Assembly: GCA_026398575.1 (NCBI GenBank)
Contig: JAPLSP010000478.1
Span: forward strand, 1-25,277
Direction of reading: 5' to 3'
Length of the DNA stretch: 25,277 nt
Source: Candidatus Sumerlaeota bacterium
GTDB taxonomy: Bacteria > Sumerlaeota > Sumerlaeia > JADFCT01
This document shows positions 7,875 to 15,708 of the stretch, piece by piece. The stretch's first letter is position 1, and each line of letters opens with the position of its first letter. Position numbers and translations under genes: made by a program. The notes below the pieces were generated by a model. The model saw only the letters and a program-made list of their open reading frames with translations, ran no database searches and had not been told where the DNA came from.

Positions 7875-10800
7875 TCACTCCAGCGTCGGTTTCGCAATTT
7901 CGCCGCGCAACTGCGCCTGGCCGCCTTCGCGCTCATAGACGCCGTAGAACATCGAGACGCAGTCGAGCCACAACGTAATGCGATGCATATCTTCAGCGGA
8001 GAGTTTGACGTCGTGATGGCCTTTCTTCAGCATCGCATAAAGCGCTGATGCCTGCGCGCCGAATTTACCGGGCGTCGTGCGATAGCCGTCGGCATAATTG
8101 ATGTAAGCGTACTTCGGAACAAGGCTGGCATAAGAGGCATACCAGTTGCGGACGAGCGGTTGCCGGCCCAGGTTCGGCGCCTTGCCCACATTCTTCGCGT
8201 GGCACTCGGCGCAGTTTTTATCCAGCACGGGCTGGACCAGGCGCGGATAACTGAACGGATACGATCCATCCACGTCCGGCTTCAGGCGCGAAGGCTCGCG
8301 CAACGTGGCCATGACCTGCTTCTTCATCGCCGCCGGGGCGCTCTGTTTGCCGCGCTCATGGCAGCCGACGCACGAAAGCGTCTCATCTTCGTGCAGATAG
8401 GTTCCCGAGCGCATGGATTGCACGGCCAGTTCGTTTTCATCCAGCGCTTGGAAAAAGATTTCCTTGTTCGCCGGCACGGCGAAATACGCGCTGCCATCTT
8501 CCTCGACAGGAACCGTGCCCAAGACTTGACGGACCGGCACGACGGAATCCATGGAGTTGGGCTGGCGCATGGCGGTTTCATGCGGCGGCCCGCCGGACGG
8601 AACGCTCATCGGCAGGACTTGAAGCACGCGCAGCGATTTGATCTTCGTGCCCTCCGGCCATGGCTTGAGGCTGTCATAAACATTGACCAGCGTGAGCACG
8701 CCCTCCGGCGACTTTCCGTCCGGCGTCTTGCCATCCGTTTTTGCCGCGATGCGCGCGGCCGGATTGGTCTCAGGGCCGCGTTTGTCCATATCCGGCATGA
8801 CGGCGGGCATGGGACGCGGGCGCGCCGGCATCGGGCTGAGGCAGGCGATCTCGGGATCGCGATAGATCAGTTCCTTGTTTCCGAAAACATCCACCAGATA
8901 GATGCCATAATTCCCGGGGAGATAGCCGCTTCCCTGCGTGCCCTTCTCCGCCTGCATCAACTCATCATAAACGCACAGAAAATAATTTTCACTCAGCGGC
9001 CACGGCGTTCCATAAACTTGCCGCCCTCCCTGGCTTTCCGGGAAGCCGACTTCCGGCGTGACACGCTTGACCGGCGCCATCGTGTCGTCGTCGAACACGC
9101 GCGGATCAATCATCACGAGCGAGCCATAGGCCTGCCCATGATGCGGCGCAGCGGTGGCCACGAATTTATGCGACCCGGGAATGGCGCGCACGTCCAGTTC
9201 CATATCCGGCCGCGTCGGGCGCGGCGCGAAATTGCCTTGCACCTGCCGCGCGTCGCGCCCATCGAGCGTCGTGATCCAGGGATGATGCGCCGTGCAGCCG
9301 TGGCGGTCCACGTAGTCCCAGCGCGTATATACAATGCGGCCGTCGTTCGTGACGCTCGGGTGCCACTCGTTGGTTTCGTGGAAACTGAGACACGTAATCC
9401 CGTTGCCGTCGGCGGCCATGTCGAACAGCGAATAGAGCGGGCACGCGCGGCCACAGCGCAGATAACCGCCGCGACGTTCGCTGATGAAGGCGATGCGCCC
9501 ATTGGGAAGCCAGCATGGATCGAAGTCGTTGAAGGTGCCGTCCGTCAGCTGCCGCAAGTCCGAGCCGTCCAGATTGACCTTGAAGACGTGATAGCAATGG
9601 CCTTCATCCCAATGGCCCTGGGTTGGGTCGGTATGATGCCGGTGATTGCGGTCGCCTTTTCCTTCCACATAAGCGAAAAGGATTGACTTGCCGTCGTAAG
9701 ACAATTCGGGCGACAGAAATGTTCCGCCTTCGTACTCCGGACCGTGCAGGTTGCCCATGCCGTCGAACGACAAAGCCGGCGGCTTATTCGGGCCGCCCGA
9801 TAGTTTTTGCCCTTTCAGCCGTCCGTTCTGAACCTCGGAATTGGCAAGCACGTCGCGCAATTGCGGATTCGGTCCGAAGGGATTCGATAGCACATAAAGC
9901 CCGCCGCCCGGAGTCGCGGCCATGCCGTAGTATTGATCGCACATGTGATTATAAAGGGCGCGATGGCGCTTGATGAAGAGAATCTTGTCGAAGTCCAGAA
10001 GCGGATTGGCGAAAGCAATCTGGCGGCGCAGGCGGCTGGCATCGGCAAAGAGCAAATAACGCGCCTCGGAGTTTTTGACGTCAATCGCGTGTTGCGCCTG
10101 CTGGAGATCGGCCAGTTCTTTCTCATAAGCGGCGAATGCGGTGGAGGATGCAGTGGAAGATGCGGCGCGCTTGAGATCGCTCAGCAGGGCGGCCGTACGG
10201 CGCAGCGTCACGTCCAACGGATCGCGGTCGCTTTCCATGATGAGCGCTTCCGGACGCAAGGTCTCGCTCGTCACTTTGGCGAAGTGGGCACGATTGCCCA
10301 AATCAGACAAGAGCCCTGCGTATTGCTGGTTCCACTCTTTTTCGATATTCGCGTTCACGGGAGCGGAAAGAAAATCGCGCATCCCCCGCAACATGAGCAG
10401 CGACGAGCGGCGAATCTTCTGAATATCCTCGCTCACTGTGGCAAGTTTCTTCAGCGCGTCATCCTCACCGCGCGCCGCGCTGGCGAAGACGTTCTGCCAG
10501 ACGCGATTCTTCGCGTCGAAATCCGCCAGCAATGAATCCGCGCCGCCGAAACGGTCGGGAAGCGCCTTGGCCAGAGCCTCGATGGACGCGCGCGCCGTCG
10601 CAAGATCAGTCTCTGACGAAGACTTCAACGCGCCGGCTGCGCGCTCGGCTTTGGTCTTGAGCGCATCCCATCGCTTGTCATCCGCCGGCGCCTGCGCGGT
10701 CTGAAGTTCCGCGAACTGCTTCTCGAAGGCGCGCCGTAGATCGCCGATCCAGATTCGCTCCAGAGGCGCGCGGCAATCGCGCCAGCGGCAGCCTTGCGCA

Positions 10801-11699
10801 TAGAGATTCAGCCATCGCGGATCGTCCGGGGAAGATTTGGCGCGGCTCAGATCGTCGAGTTGTTTTTTGATTGCGTCGCCTTGCGGCCCGAGATCAGCCA
10901 CAATGCGGTTGATGATCCCGCGCTCGATATTCGTGTTATTGCCTTGCTTCAACCATGCCTGGGCGTTCTTGCCGGCGTCTTTCTCGAAATCCTTCATCTG
11001 CTGCGGAAAGTCCCGCCCGACCATCTTCCAGACCGCCGACTCGAACTCGGGGCCGTCGAACACGACTTTGAACCGCGCCGCGCCGGTCGCACGATTGGCG
11101 TCTATCCCGACCCACGCCTCGAATTTTTCGTATTTGCCATCCAGCAGGTAGCAGACGTCGCTATCGGTGTGGACCCAGATTCCATGCTCGAATTTCTTGT
11201 CCTTGATCTGAAGCGGCTTGTTCTCCCAATTCTTGTCAACGAGCAATTCCCCCCACCCCACCTGCACAGACACTGGCTTGAGCGCCCCAAGCCACGTGAC
11301 CGAGCCATCCTTCGCGGTCAATTTCGCATCTCCCCAGATATTGCAGTTGCCCACCCCTTGCTCCAACTTGCCAATCAGTCGCATCCAGCGCTGGCCCGCC
11401 ACGCTGACAGAGACTTGCTGCCCCGGCCCATCGCCGCGAAGGGAATCAGTTTCGAAGGGCTTGACCATTGCGCCGACAGTCACGCCGGCGGCTGCTTGTT
11501 TCTCCGTTCCAGCTGCGCGCGCATGTCCGGCGCGAACAGCCAGCATCGTCTCGGCCCAGGTGTCTTTTTTTGCATAGAGCGAGGGATCAGTTTCCACCGC
11601 CACGCGATCCTTCGCGGACAACAAAGCCACCCCGCCAATAGCCACCCCGCCGATAGCCAAAAGCAACGCCAACATCTCAACCCAAGATTTTCGAACCAT
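7875..11699 (-). CDS. NPCBM-domain / hydrazine-synthase-alpha-like propeller protein with two c-type heme motifs
   Basis: A 1274-aa exported protein. A hydrophobic segment at about 9-28 is a signal peptide or anchor. Residues about 95-215 match the NPCBM/NEW2 carbohydrate-binding fold, with VTWLGALKP, EHGIWVHTDSD, and YLLDGKYEKFEAWVGID. A charged, probably helical linker follows (about 250-570). A propeller-like region opens near 585 (CDQYYGMAAT). It includes ELSYDGKSILFAY, DGSDLRQLTDG, FDPCWLPNGRIAFIS and RCGRACPLYSLFDM, the pattern annotated elsewhere as the HZS_alpha middle domain. The C-terminus holds CVGCHE near 1110 and CAECHA near 1162, both CxxCH heme-attachment motifs. The architecture is common in PVC bacteria and its role is unknown. 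True hydrazine synthase activity is not implied. An electron-transfer or sugar-oxidising function outside the cytoplasm is a reasonable guess. AGGAGG lies 11 nt before the ATG. Confidence 0.85.
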   Translation of the reverse strand: MVRKSWVEMLALLLAIGGVAIGGVALLSAKDRVAVETDPSLYAKKDTWAETMLAVRAGHARAAGTEKQAAAGVTVGAMVKPFETDSLRGDGPGQQVSVSVAGQRWMRLIGKLEQGVGNCNIWGDAKLTAKDGSVTWLGALKPVSVQVGWGELLVDKNWENKPLQIKDKKFEHGIWVHTDSDVCYLLDGKYEKFEAWVGIDANRATGAARFKVVFDGPEFESAVWKMVGRDFPQQMKDFEKDAGKNAQAWLKQGNNTNIERGIINRIVADLGPQGDAIKKQLDDLSRAKSSPDDPRWLNLYAQGCRWRDCRAPLERIWIGDLRRAFEKQFAELQTAQAPADDKRWDALKTKAERAAGALKSSSETDLATARASIEALAKALPDRFGGADSLLADFDAKNRVWQNVFASAARGEDDALKKLATVSEDIQKIRRSSLLMLRGMRDFLSAPVNANIEKEWNQQYAGLLSDLGNRAHFAKVTSETLRPEALIMESDRDPLDVTLRRTAALLSDLKRAASSTASSTAFAAYEKELADLQQAQHAIDVKNSEARYLLFADASRLRRQIAFANPLLDFDKILFIKRHRALYNHMCDQYYGMAATPGGGLYVLSNPFGPNPQLRDVLANSEVQNGRLKGQKLSGGPNKPPALSFDGMGNLHGPEYEGGTFLSPELSYDGKSILFAYVEGKGDRNHRHHTDPTQGHWDEGHCYHVFKVNLDGSDLRQLTDGTFNDFDPCWLPNGRIAFISERRGGYLRCGRACPLYSLFDMAADGNGITCLSFHETNEWHPSVTNDGRIVYTRWDYVDRHGCTAHHPWITTLDGRDARQVQGNFAPRPTRPDMELDVRAIPGSHKFVATAAPHHGQAYGSLVMIDPRVFDDDTMAPVKRVTPEVGFPESQGGRQVYGTPWPLSENYFLCVYDELMQAEKGTQGSGYLPGNYGIYLVDVFGNKELIYRDPEIACLSPMPARPRPMPAVMPDMDKRGPETNPAARIAAKTDGKTPDGKSPEGVLTLVNVYDSLKPWPEGTKIKSLRVLQVLPMSVPSGGPPHETAMRQPNSMDSVVPVRQVLGTVPVEEDGSAYFAVPANKEIFFQALDENELAVQSMRSGTYLHEDETLSCVGCHERGKQSAPAAMKKQVMATLREPSRLKPDVDGSYPFSYPRLVQPVLDKNCAECHAKNVGKAPNLGRQPLVRNWYASYASLVPKYAYINYADGYRTTPGKFGAQASALYAMLKKGHHDVKLSAEDMHRITLWLDCVSMFYGVYEREGGQAQLRGEIAKPTLE

Positions 11700-11801
11700 A
11701 TCCTGTTATGCCTCCTATGAGGGCAACACTACGCCATCTATTTTGCCGGCTTTATTATTGGCGCCGACAATAGACAGGCAACACATGAAATTTGTAACGC
11801 C

Positions 11802-11861
11802 TTCCTGCGAATCATGGCCAAATGAATACGTAGGATTATACGAAAGAAATTTGGTAGCAGG
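11802..11861. repeat. Dispersed hairpin motif F, copy 1
   Basis: This about 60-bp stretch starts TTCCTGCGAATCATGG and contains CCAAATGAAT, TAGGATTA and TTTGGTAGCAG. It matches the stretch at 15709-15766 over its length. The core folds into a hairpin: TCCTGC pairs with GTAGGA (one G-U), and GAATCAT with ATGAAT. The strand and role are unknown. Its position in a divergent spacer would suit a leader or small-RNA element. Confidence 0.6.
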
Positions 11862-11942
11862 CAAGCGCCATTTGCCAGGATGCGTCCCGACTTATAGTTT
11901 GGCGCCAAACTTCAGGAATAATTCAGCGCGTCTATCAAAGCT

Positions 11943-12032
11943 GGCGCCGCATGGTAGGCCGCTCCGCTCCGTCGGGCGGCCTTGGCGCGCTATAGCCGTC
12001 CGACGGAGCGGATCGGCCTACCATTCGGCGCC
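11943..12032. repeat. Long palindrome A2 (GTAG-type), 38-bp arms
   Basis: The arms at 11943-11980 and 11995-12032 match at 35 of 38 positions around a 14-nt loop. The outer ends are GGCGCC, followed by ATGGTAGGCCG. The mismatch nearest the loop is G opposite T, which would be a G-U pair in a plus-strand transcript. The same wobble recurs in the copy at 19306. The GTAG at the stem base is the hallmark of REP elements moved by RAYT transposases; no RAYT gene is in this window. Confidence 0.9.
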
Positions 12033-12139
12033 AATCTGGATTGATCCCGCCTTTCATCGCGAAGCAACAAAGGTCTTGTGCTTATAGAGCAGCTACACCG
12101 TGAAGGGCGCCCCATTTGCCAAGGCCGCAAAAACATTCC

Positions 12140-12168
12140 TTGAAACGCTCGCTGGTTAACAATAAGAT
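12140..12168 (+). promoter_or_regulatory. Candidate sigma-70-type promoter for the hydrolase/C45 operon
   Basis: TTGAAA at 12140-12145 (5/6 to the consensus -35) is followed after 17 bp by TAAGAT at 12163-12168 (4/6 to the -10). It lies about 115 bp upstream of the ATG at 12282. The spacing is ideal but the hexamers are imperfect and the phylum's consensus is unknown. Confidence 0.35.
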
Positions 12169-12281
12169 TACCTCCATTATTCATTCACACGGAAGCCGAT
12201 CATGGGAGAGCGCATACGAAGCGCGATTGCCGCGTTGGCGCCGGAGGCGAAGCGTTGGCATCTCGCGCAAGGGGAAGGCAA

Positions 12282-14003
12282 ATGAAACGAAGAACTATGA
12301 TCCTGTCGCTGGCGTTCGCGCTGGCGTTCGCGCTGATGGCCCGGGCGGTCTGGAGCCAGCAGGAGGCCGCGAGGGAAGAGCGGGCGCCTGTGCCCGCGGA
12401 AAAAAGTTTCACGGGCAAGGCGTTCACCTACACGCGCGCCCTGCGCGAGCGGACGCGCGGATACGCGCTCTACGATGTTCGGTTCCCCTCGCCGGTGGTC
12501 TCGCCGCAGGAGGCCAACAACACGGTTCCTGCGGAGCTTTATTTCCCCACCAGCGCGACGCGCGCGCGCGCACACCCGGCCGTGGTCTGCCTTCACATCC
12601 TCCATGGCAATTTCGAACTCGAACGGCTGATCTGCTCGCGGCTGGCGCAGAGCGGCGTGGTCGCGCTCTTCTTCAAGCAGCCTTACTACGGCGAGCGCGG
12701 CGGCGAACTGGGCCGGCAGATTCTGGCGACCGACGCCAATCTCCTCACGAGCGCGCTGGATCAGGGGCTTGAGGACGCCCGGCGCGCGGTGGACGTTCTT
12801 CAGACGATGGAGGAGGTTCATCCCGGCCGCATCGGCTTCATGGGGATCAGCATGGGCGCCATCCAGTCGGCCAGCGTCTGCGGGCGCGAACCGCGCGTTT
12901 ACAAGGCCTATCTGGCGCTGGGCGGCGGCGACATCCGGAAAGTCATCCTGACGGCGCGCGAAATGACGGGCATACGGTTGTTCATCGAGGGGTTGCCTCC
13001 CGCGGAGCAGGAGCGCGTGTGGGCGTGCGTGGACCGGCTCGATCCGCTCATGGCCCGCGAGGCGCTGCGCAAGCTCGCGGGAAAAGACCGGTTGCGCATG
13101 GTGTGCGCGGAGCTGGACCAGGTGGTGCCGCCCGATTGCAGTCGCAAACTGGCCGAGGCCGCCGGCATTGCGGACCGGGTGACCTGGCTCAAAGGGATGG
13201 ATCACTATTCCGCGATGGCGGGATTCCCCCGGATCATGGACGACGTGCTGGCCTTTTTCAGCGCGGACGTCCCCGCGTCGTGGCGCCCGCCGCAGATGGA
13301 CGGCGAGAAGAGCGCCACCGAACTGGTCGGCGTCTTCCTGTCGGGGCTGGCGGCTTTCCTGGGCGGACAGCCGCAGGAAAACACAGCCCACATGACGGGC
13401 CTGGAGGGGGAGGCGACGATCGGCGGCAAGAAGGAAACCTTCTCGTTTGATTATATTTCCGGGGACCGGGGACGTTTCAAACTCTCCGGCGTCTTTCCGG
13501 CGATTGGCAAGGCCGGGCTGGGGCTGGGCGCATATCCATGGCTGATCGGCGGCGGCAAGGTGGTTTTCTGCGGGACGCAGGAGGCGGTCGCGGGCCGTCT
13601 GCCTTCGGAGATGATCCAGCCTCTGCGGATGATGCGCTGGCGCATGGCGCTGGGCGTGCTGGCGGTCGCGGCGCAGGCCCCCGAGACGCTGAAGAACTAC
13701 TACACGCTGACCGAGTCGCGCCGGGCCAACGGCGATCGCGCGGTGGAACTGCAGTTTGACATTAAAGGCGCGAAGGGAAAACTGGATTTGGTATTCGGCA
13801 AGGACGACATGCCCCGCGAGGCGTCCGTGAACATCAGTGGAATTGTTGGGCGCGTCCGCTTCACGCACTGGCGGCTGAATGCGGCGATTGACGACTCGGT
13901 GTTCGACGCGCCGGCAGGACTGCCGCGCAAAGAGGTCCGCCAGGAGGACGCGCTGCGCATGTTCGCGGCAGCGTTTGAATACGCGATGGAGGCCATGGAA
14001 TGA
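12282..14003 (+). CDS. Secreted alpha/beta hydrolase fused to a LolA-like domain
   Basis: A 573-aa protein from the ATG at 12282, with GGGGAAGG 3 nt upstream. The n-region MKRRT and a hydrophobic core to about residue 24 (RAVWSQ) form a signal peptide. Residues about 60-330 are an alpha/beta-hydrolase domain: oxyanion region VVCLHILHGN near 101-110, nucleophile elbow MGISMG with S190, acid candidate D279 in AELDQVVPP, and H308 in KGMDHYS. It most resembles acetyl-xylan-esterase/dienelactone-hydrolase-type enzymes. Residues about 345-573 form a second, beta-rich domain with DYISGDRGRFKLSG and a C-terminal VRFTHWRLNAAIDDSVFDAP. This resembles LolA-type lipoprotein-carrier folds. An esterase joined to a hydrophobic-ligand-binding fold may act on lipids or acylated glycans, which is inference. 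Its TGA overlaps the ATG of the C45 gene (ATGA). Confidence 0.82.
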   Translation: MKRRTMILSLAFALAFALMARAVWSQQEAAREERAPVPAEKSFTGKAFTYTRALRERTRGYALYDVRFPSPVVSPQEANNTVPAELYFPTSATRARAHPAVVCLHILHGNFELERLICSRLAQSGVVALFFKQPYYGERGGELGRQILATDANLLTSALDQGLEDARRAVDVLQTMEEVHPGRIGFMGISMGAIQSASVCGREPRVYKAYLALGGGDIRKVILTAREMTGIRLFIEGLPPAEQERVWACVDRLDPLMAREALRKLAGKDRLRMVCAELDQVVPPDCSRKLAEAAGIADRVTWLKGMDHYSAMAGFPRIMDDVLAFFSADVPASWRPPQMDGEKSATELVGVFLSGLAAFLGGQPQENTAHMTGLEGEATIGGKKETFSFDYISGDRGRFKLSGVFPAIGKAGLGLGAYPWLIGGGKVVFCGTQEAVAGRLPSEMIQPLRMMRWRMALGVLAVAAQAPETLKNYYTLTESRRANGDRAVELQFDIKGAKGKLDLVFGKDDMPREASVNISGIVGRVRFTHWRLNAAIDDSVFDAPAGLPRKEVRQEDALRMFAAAFEYAMEAME

Positions 14004-15676
14004 AAGCGATTACTCTGCGCATGATGGCCCTATGGGCGCTGAAGTTTGGACATTTCATTACGTTCCCCCGAAGGGGGGAAACAATCATAGCCGTGGGTGA
14101 AGCGAAGCGAACCCACGGCAGCAGCAGACGGAATTATCGGTCCCTGAAGGGGGCCAACGGCGTCTTAAAAGCAATCCTTCGCCTTAGCCAATTCGACACG
14201 CTCAAACGAAACGCAGCAGGCCGTTCGATCTGCGTTGGCCCCCTTCGGGGACCTGTCTTTGTGCGCCCCATCTCCGTGGGTTCGCTTCGCTTCACCCACG
14301 GCTATGATTGTTATCCCCCTTCGGGGGATTCACATGCCGGAACTCCAACGACAAGGTCTTCGGGGGATTCACATGCCGGAACTCCAACGACAAGGTCTTC
14401 GGGGGATTCACATGCCGAAACTCCAACGACGTGGGCTTCCAGCCCTCATTCTATAGGTGCAAACTCCAGGGCCCTATGGGCGCTGTTTGGCTTCCTGTGC
14501 GTTGCGGCGCAAACGGCGGCGCAAACGGCGGCGCAAACAGGAGCGCAAACGGGGGCGAAGGAAGTGGCGCAACTGACGGCGCAAACGGCGGCGCAGGAGA
14601 TGCAGATCGCGGCCAAAGACACTGGCGGCCACGGCATTCTGTACAAGGCCGGCGAGAAGCGCGTGCTCGTGGTGAGCGGAACGCCCGAGCAGATGGGCGC
14701 GGCCCACGGGCGGCTGCTGAAGGATCTGGTCCCCCATGTGGCGTCGCGCACGATGGCCCTGGTGGGGGCGGGTTATTCGATTCAGAAGGGCGATTGGTTC
14801 TACGACCGCGTCGAGGATATCCATCGCCGCGCCACGCCGCATACGCCGGAGCGGTTCATCCGCGAATGCAAGGCCATGGCGGCCGCCGCGGGGATCACCG
14901 AGCGTGACGCGCTGTGCGCTAACTTCTTCCCCGAGCTGTTCCATTGCAGCGGCGTGGCCGTGCGCGGCGCGGCCAGCGCAGACGGGCGCGTCTTGCATGC
15001 CCGGGTGCTGGACTACATGCGCGACGTCAACCTCCAGAAATACACCGTCGTGCAGGTCTTCGTCCCCGAGGGCGGCATTCCGTGGATGTCGCTGGGCTAC
15101 GCCGGATTCTTGGGAACGGTCACGGCGATGAACGCGCGCGGTCTGGCGATCGGCGAGATGGGCGGGCGCGGCGAGGGCGACTGGGACGGGATTCCGATGA
15201 CCTTCCTGATGCGCGAAGTGGCGGAAAAAGCCGCGACGGTCGAGCAGGCGCTGGAGATCATGCGCAAGGCGCCGCGCACGTGCGAATACTACTACGTGAT
15301 CAGCGACGCCAAGCGCGACATGGCGGGCGTGTACGCCACGCCGCTCAAATTCGAAGTGCTGAAACCGGGTCAGCAAGACCCACGCCTGCCCGAGGTTCCC
15401 GCCGATACGGTGATGTTCTCCAGCGGGGATCGCGCCAAAATGCTTTCACAGCGGTTGCGGGAGCATTACGGAAAGATCACGCCAGAGGTGATGATCGAAA
15501 TCATCAAGCGGCCGGTGGCGATGAAGTCCAACCTTCATAACGCCATCTTCATGCCCGAGACGCTCGATATGTGGTTTGCCGACGCGGGCAAAACCACGCC
15601 CGCCTGCGACGAGCCCTACACAAAGGTGAACCTCAAGAAAATCCTGGACCTCTATGCGGCGGCATTTGTGAAATAA
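14000..15676 (+). CDS. C45-family Ntn-hydrolase (acyl-transferase/peptidase) with an in-frame insertion in its signal peptide
   Basis: The 558-codon frame starts inside the stop of the hydrolase gene. The catalytic part (from about residue 215) matches the acyl-CoA:6-aminopenicillanate acyltransferase / C45 family: LVVSGTPEQMGAAHGRLLKD, then FPELFHCSGVAVRG with the predicted autoprocessing and nucleophile Cys316 (codon 14945-14947). SADGRVLHARVLDYM and NARGLAIGEMGG follow. Such enzymes cut themselves before the Cys and then hydrolyse or transfer acyl amides. The N-terminal part is odd. MKAITLRMMALWAL is followed by 148 repeat-derived codons, after which ALWALFGFLCVAAQ resumes. Removing them leaves an ordinary signal peptide on a 410-aa protein with Cys168. 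After it comes a run of AAQT repeats. Whether the extended product is exported or the gene is now dead cannot be read from sequence. Confidence 0.82.
   Translation: MKAITLRMMALWALKFGHFITFPRRGETIIAVGEAKRTHGSSRRNYRSLKGANGVLKAILRLSQFDTLKRNAAGRSICVGPLRGPVFVRPISVGSLRFTHGYDCYPPSGDSHAGTPTTRSSGDSHAGTPTTRSSGDSHAETPTTWASSPHSIGANSRALWALFGFLCVAAQTAAQTAAQTGAQTGAKEVAQLTAQTAAQEMQIAAKDTGGHGILYKAGEKRVLVVSGTPEQMGAAHGRLLKDLVPHVASRTMALVGAGYSIQKGDWFYDRVEDIHRRATPHTPERFIRECKAMAAAAGITERDALCANFFPELFHCSGVAVRGAASADGRVLHARVLDYMRDVNLQKYTVVQVFVPEGGIPWMSLGYAGFLGTVTAMNARGLAIGEMGGRGEGDWDGIPMTFLMREVAEKAATVEQALEIMRKAPRTCEYYYVISDAKRDMAGVYATPLKFEVLKPGQQDPRLPEVPADTVMFSSGDRAKMLSQRLREHYGKITPEVMIEIIKRPVAMKSNLHNAIFMPETLDMWFADAGKTTPACDEPYTKVNLKKILDLYAAAFVK
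14065..14327. repeat. Nested inverted repeats inside the insertion
   Basis: The outer arms at 14065-14118 and 14274-14327 match at 52 of 54 positions. Each arm is itself made of two small hairpins, CCCCCGAAGGGGG and CCGTGGGT...ACCCACGG. The inner arms at 14139-14159 and 14233-14253 match at 20 of 21 positions and again hold a CCCNGAAGGGGG hairpin. The whole would fold as a large cruciform or multi-stem RNA. Confidence 0.9.
14319..14435 (+). repeat. Three 39-bp tandem repeats
   Basis: Units at 14319, 14358 and 14397 begin CTTCGGGGGATTCACATGCC. The first two are identical, and the third differs at a few positions near its end. The 39 bp is 13 codons, so the host reading frame is kept, giving SSGDSHAGTPTTR-like peptide repeats. 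There is no spacer between units. Confidence 0.95.
14504..14599 (+). repeat. 12-bp coding repeats (AAQT) after the predicted signal-peptide cleavage region
   Basis: GCGGCGCAAACG occurs in direct succession at 14504, 14516 and 14528, then decays, and returns at 14576 and 14588. It encodes AAQT units directly after the hydrophobic core of the signal peptide. Slippage of this tract would change the length of a mature N-terminal linker without breaking frame. Confidence 0.85.
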
Positions 15677-15708
15677 GTCCGGATGCAGGCGGATCAAGGC
15701 AGAGCGCA

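Larger units (their letters stand above)
11700..12281. other. 582-bp divergent intergenic region holding two hairpin elements and a candidate promoter
   Basis: No convincing gene lies here. A possible plus-strand ORF at 11743-12087 is largely a translation of the palindrome at 11943. The region separates the minus-strand NPCBM gene from the plus-strand hydrolase operon, so it should hold promoters for both. Contents: the hairpin motif at 11802-11861, palindrome A2 at 11943-12032, a candidate plus-strand promoter at 12140-12168, and GGCGCC sites scattered through it. Confidence 0.6.
14042..14485. mobile_element. 444-bp in-frame repeat insertion flanked by a 16-bp direct repeat
   Basis: GGCCCTATGGGCGCTG occurs at 14026-14041 and again, identical, at 14470-14485. 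The two copies are exactly 444 bp (148 codons) apart. The first follows the start of a signal peptide and the second is followed by its remainder. The inserted DNA contains a 52/54 inverted repeat, an inner 20/21 inverted repeat, and three 39-bp tandem units. There is no transposase gene inside, so it is non-autonomous or arose by a recombination event. The 16-bp repeat could be a target-site duplication. It could instead be homology shared by element and gene. No stop codon interrupts the host frame. Confidence 0.7.

Noticed and set aside
8160..9686. 508-aa plus-strand open frame
   Set aside because: It lies entirely opposite the NPCBM/propeller/cytochrome gene, shows an Arg/His-rich composition typical of antisense translation, and contains no family motif.
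7875..11699. Assignment of the 1274-aa protein as a true hydrazine synthase subunit
   Set aside because: Only the middle domain pattern is shared. NPCBM-fused versions are widespread in bacteria that do not carry out anammox, and no beta or gamma subunit gene is nearby.
11743..12087. 114-aa plus-strand ORF in the divergent spacer
   Set aside because: Much of it is a translation of palindrome A2, and a similar peptide is read from A3 at 19306. It reflects the repeat, not a gene.
12177..13868. 563-aa minus-strand open frame opposite the alpha/beta hydrolase gene
   Set aside because: It is an antisense frame of a GC-rich gene and has no recognisable domain. The plus-strand frame has a signal peptide, catalytic motifs and a ribosome-binding site.
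14319..14435. Possible CRISPR array (39-bp repeats)
   Set aside because: The units are directly adjacent with no spacers, and no cas genes are present. The same applies to the 16-bp array at 2887-3006.
14457..14478. Restart of the C45 gene at a GTG or ATG just downstream of the insertion
   Set aside because: The GTG at 14457 and the ATG at 14476 are both out of frame with the C45 domain, so they cannot rescue an uninterrupted signal peptide.
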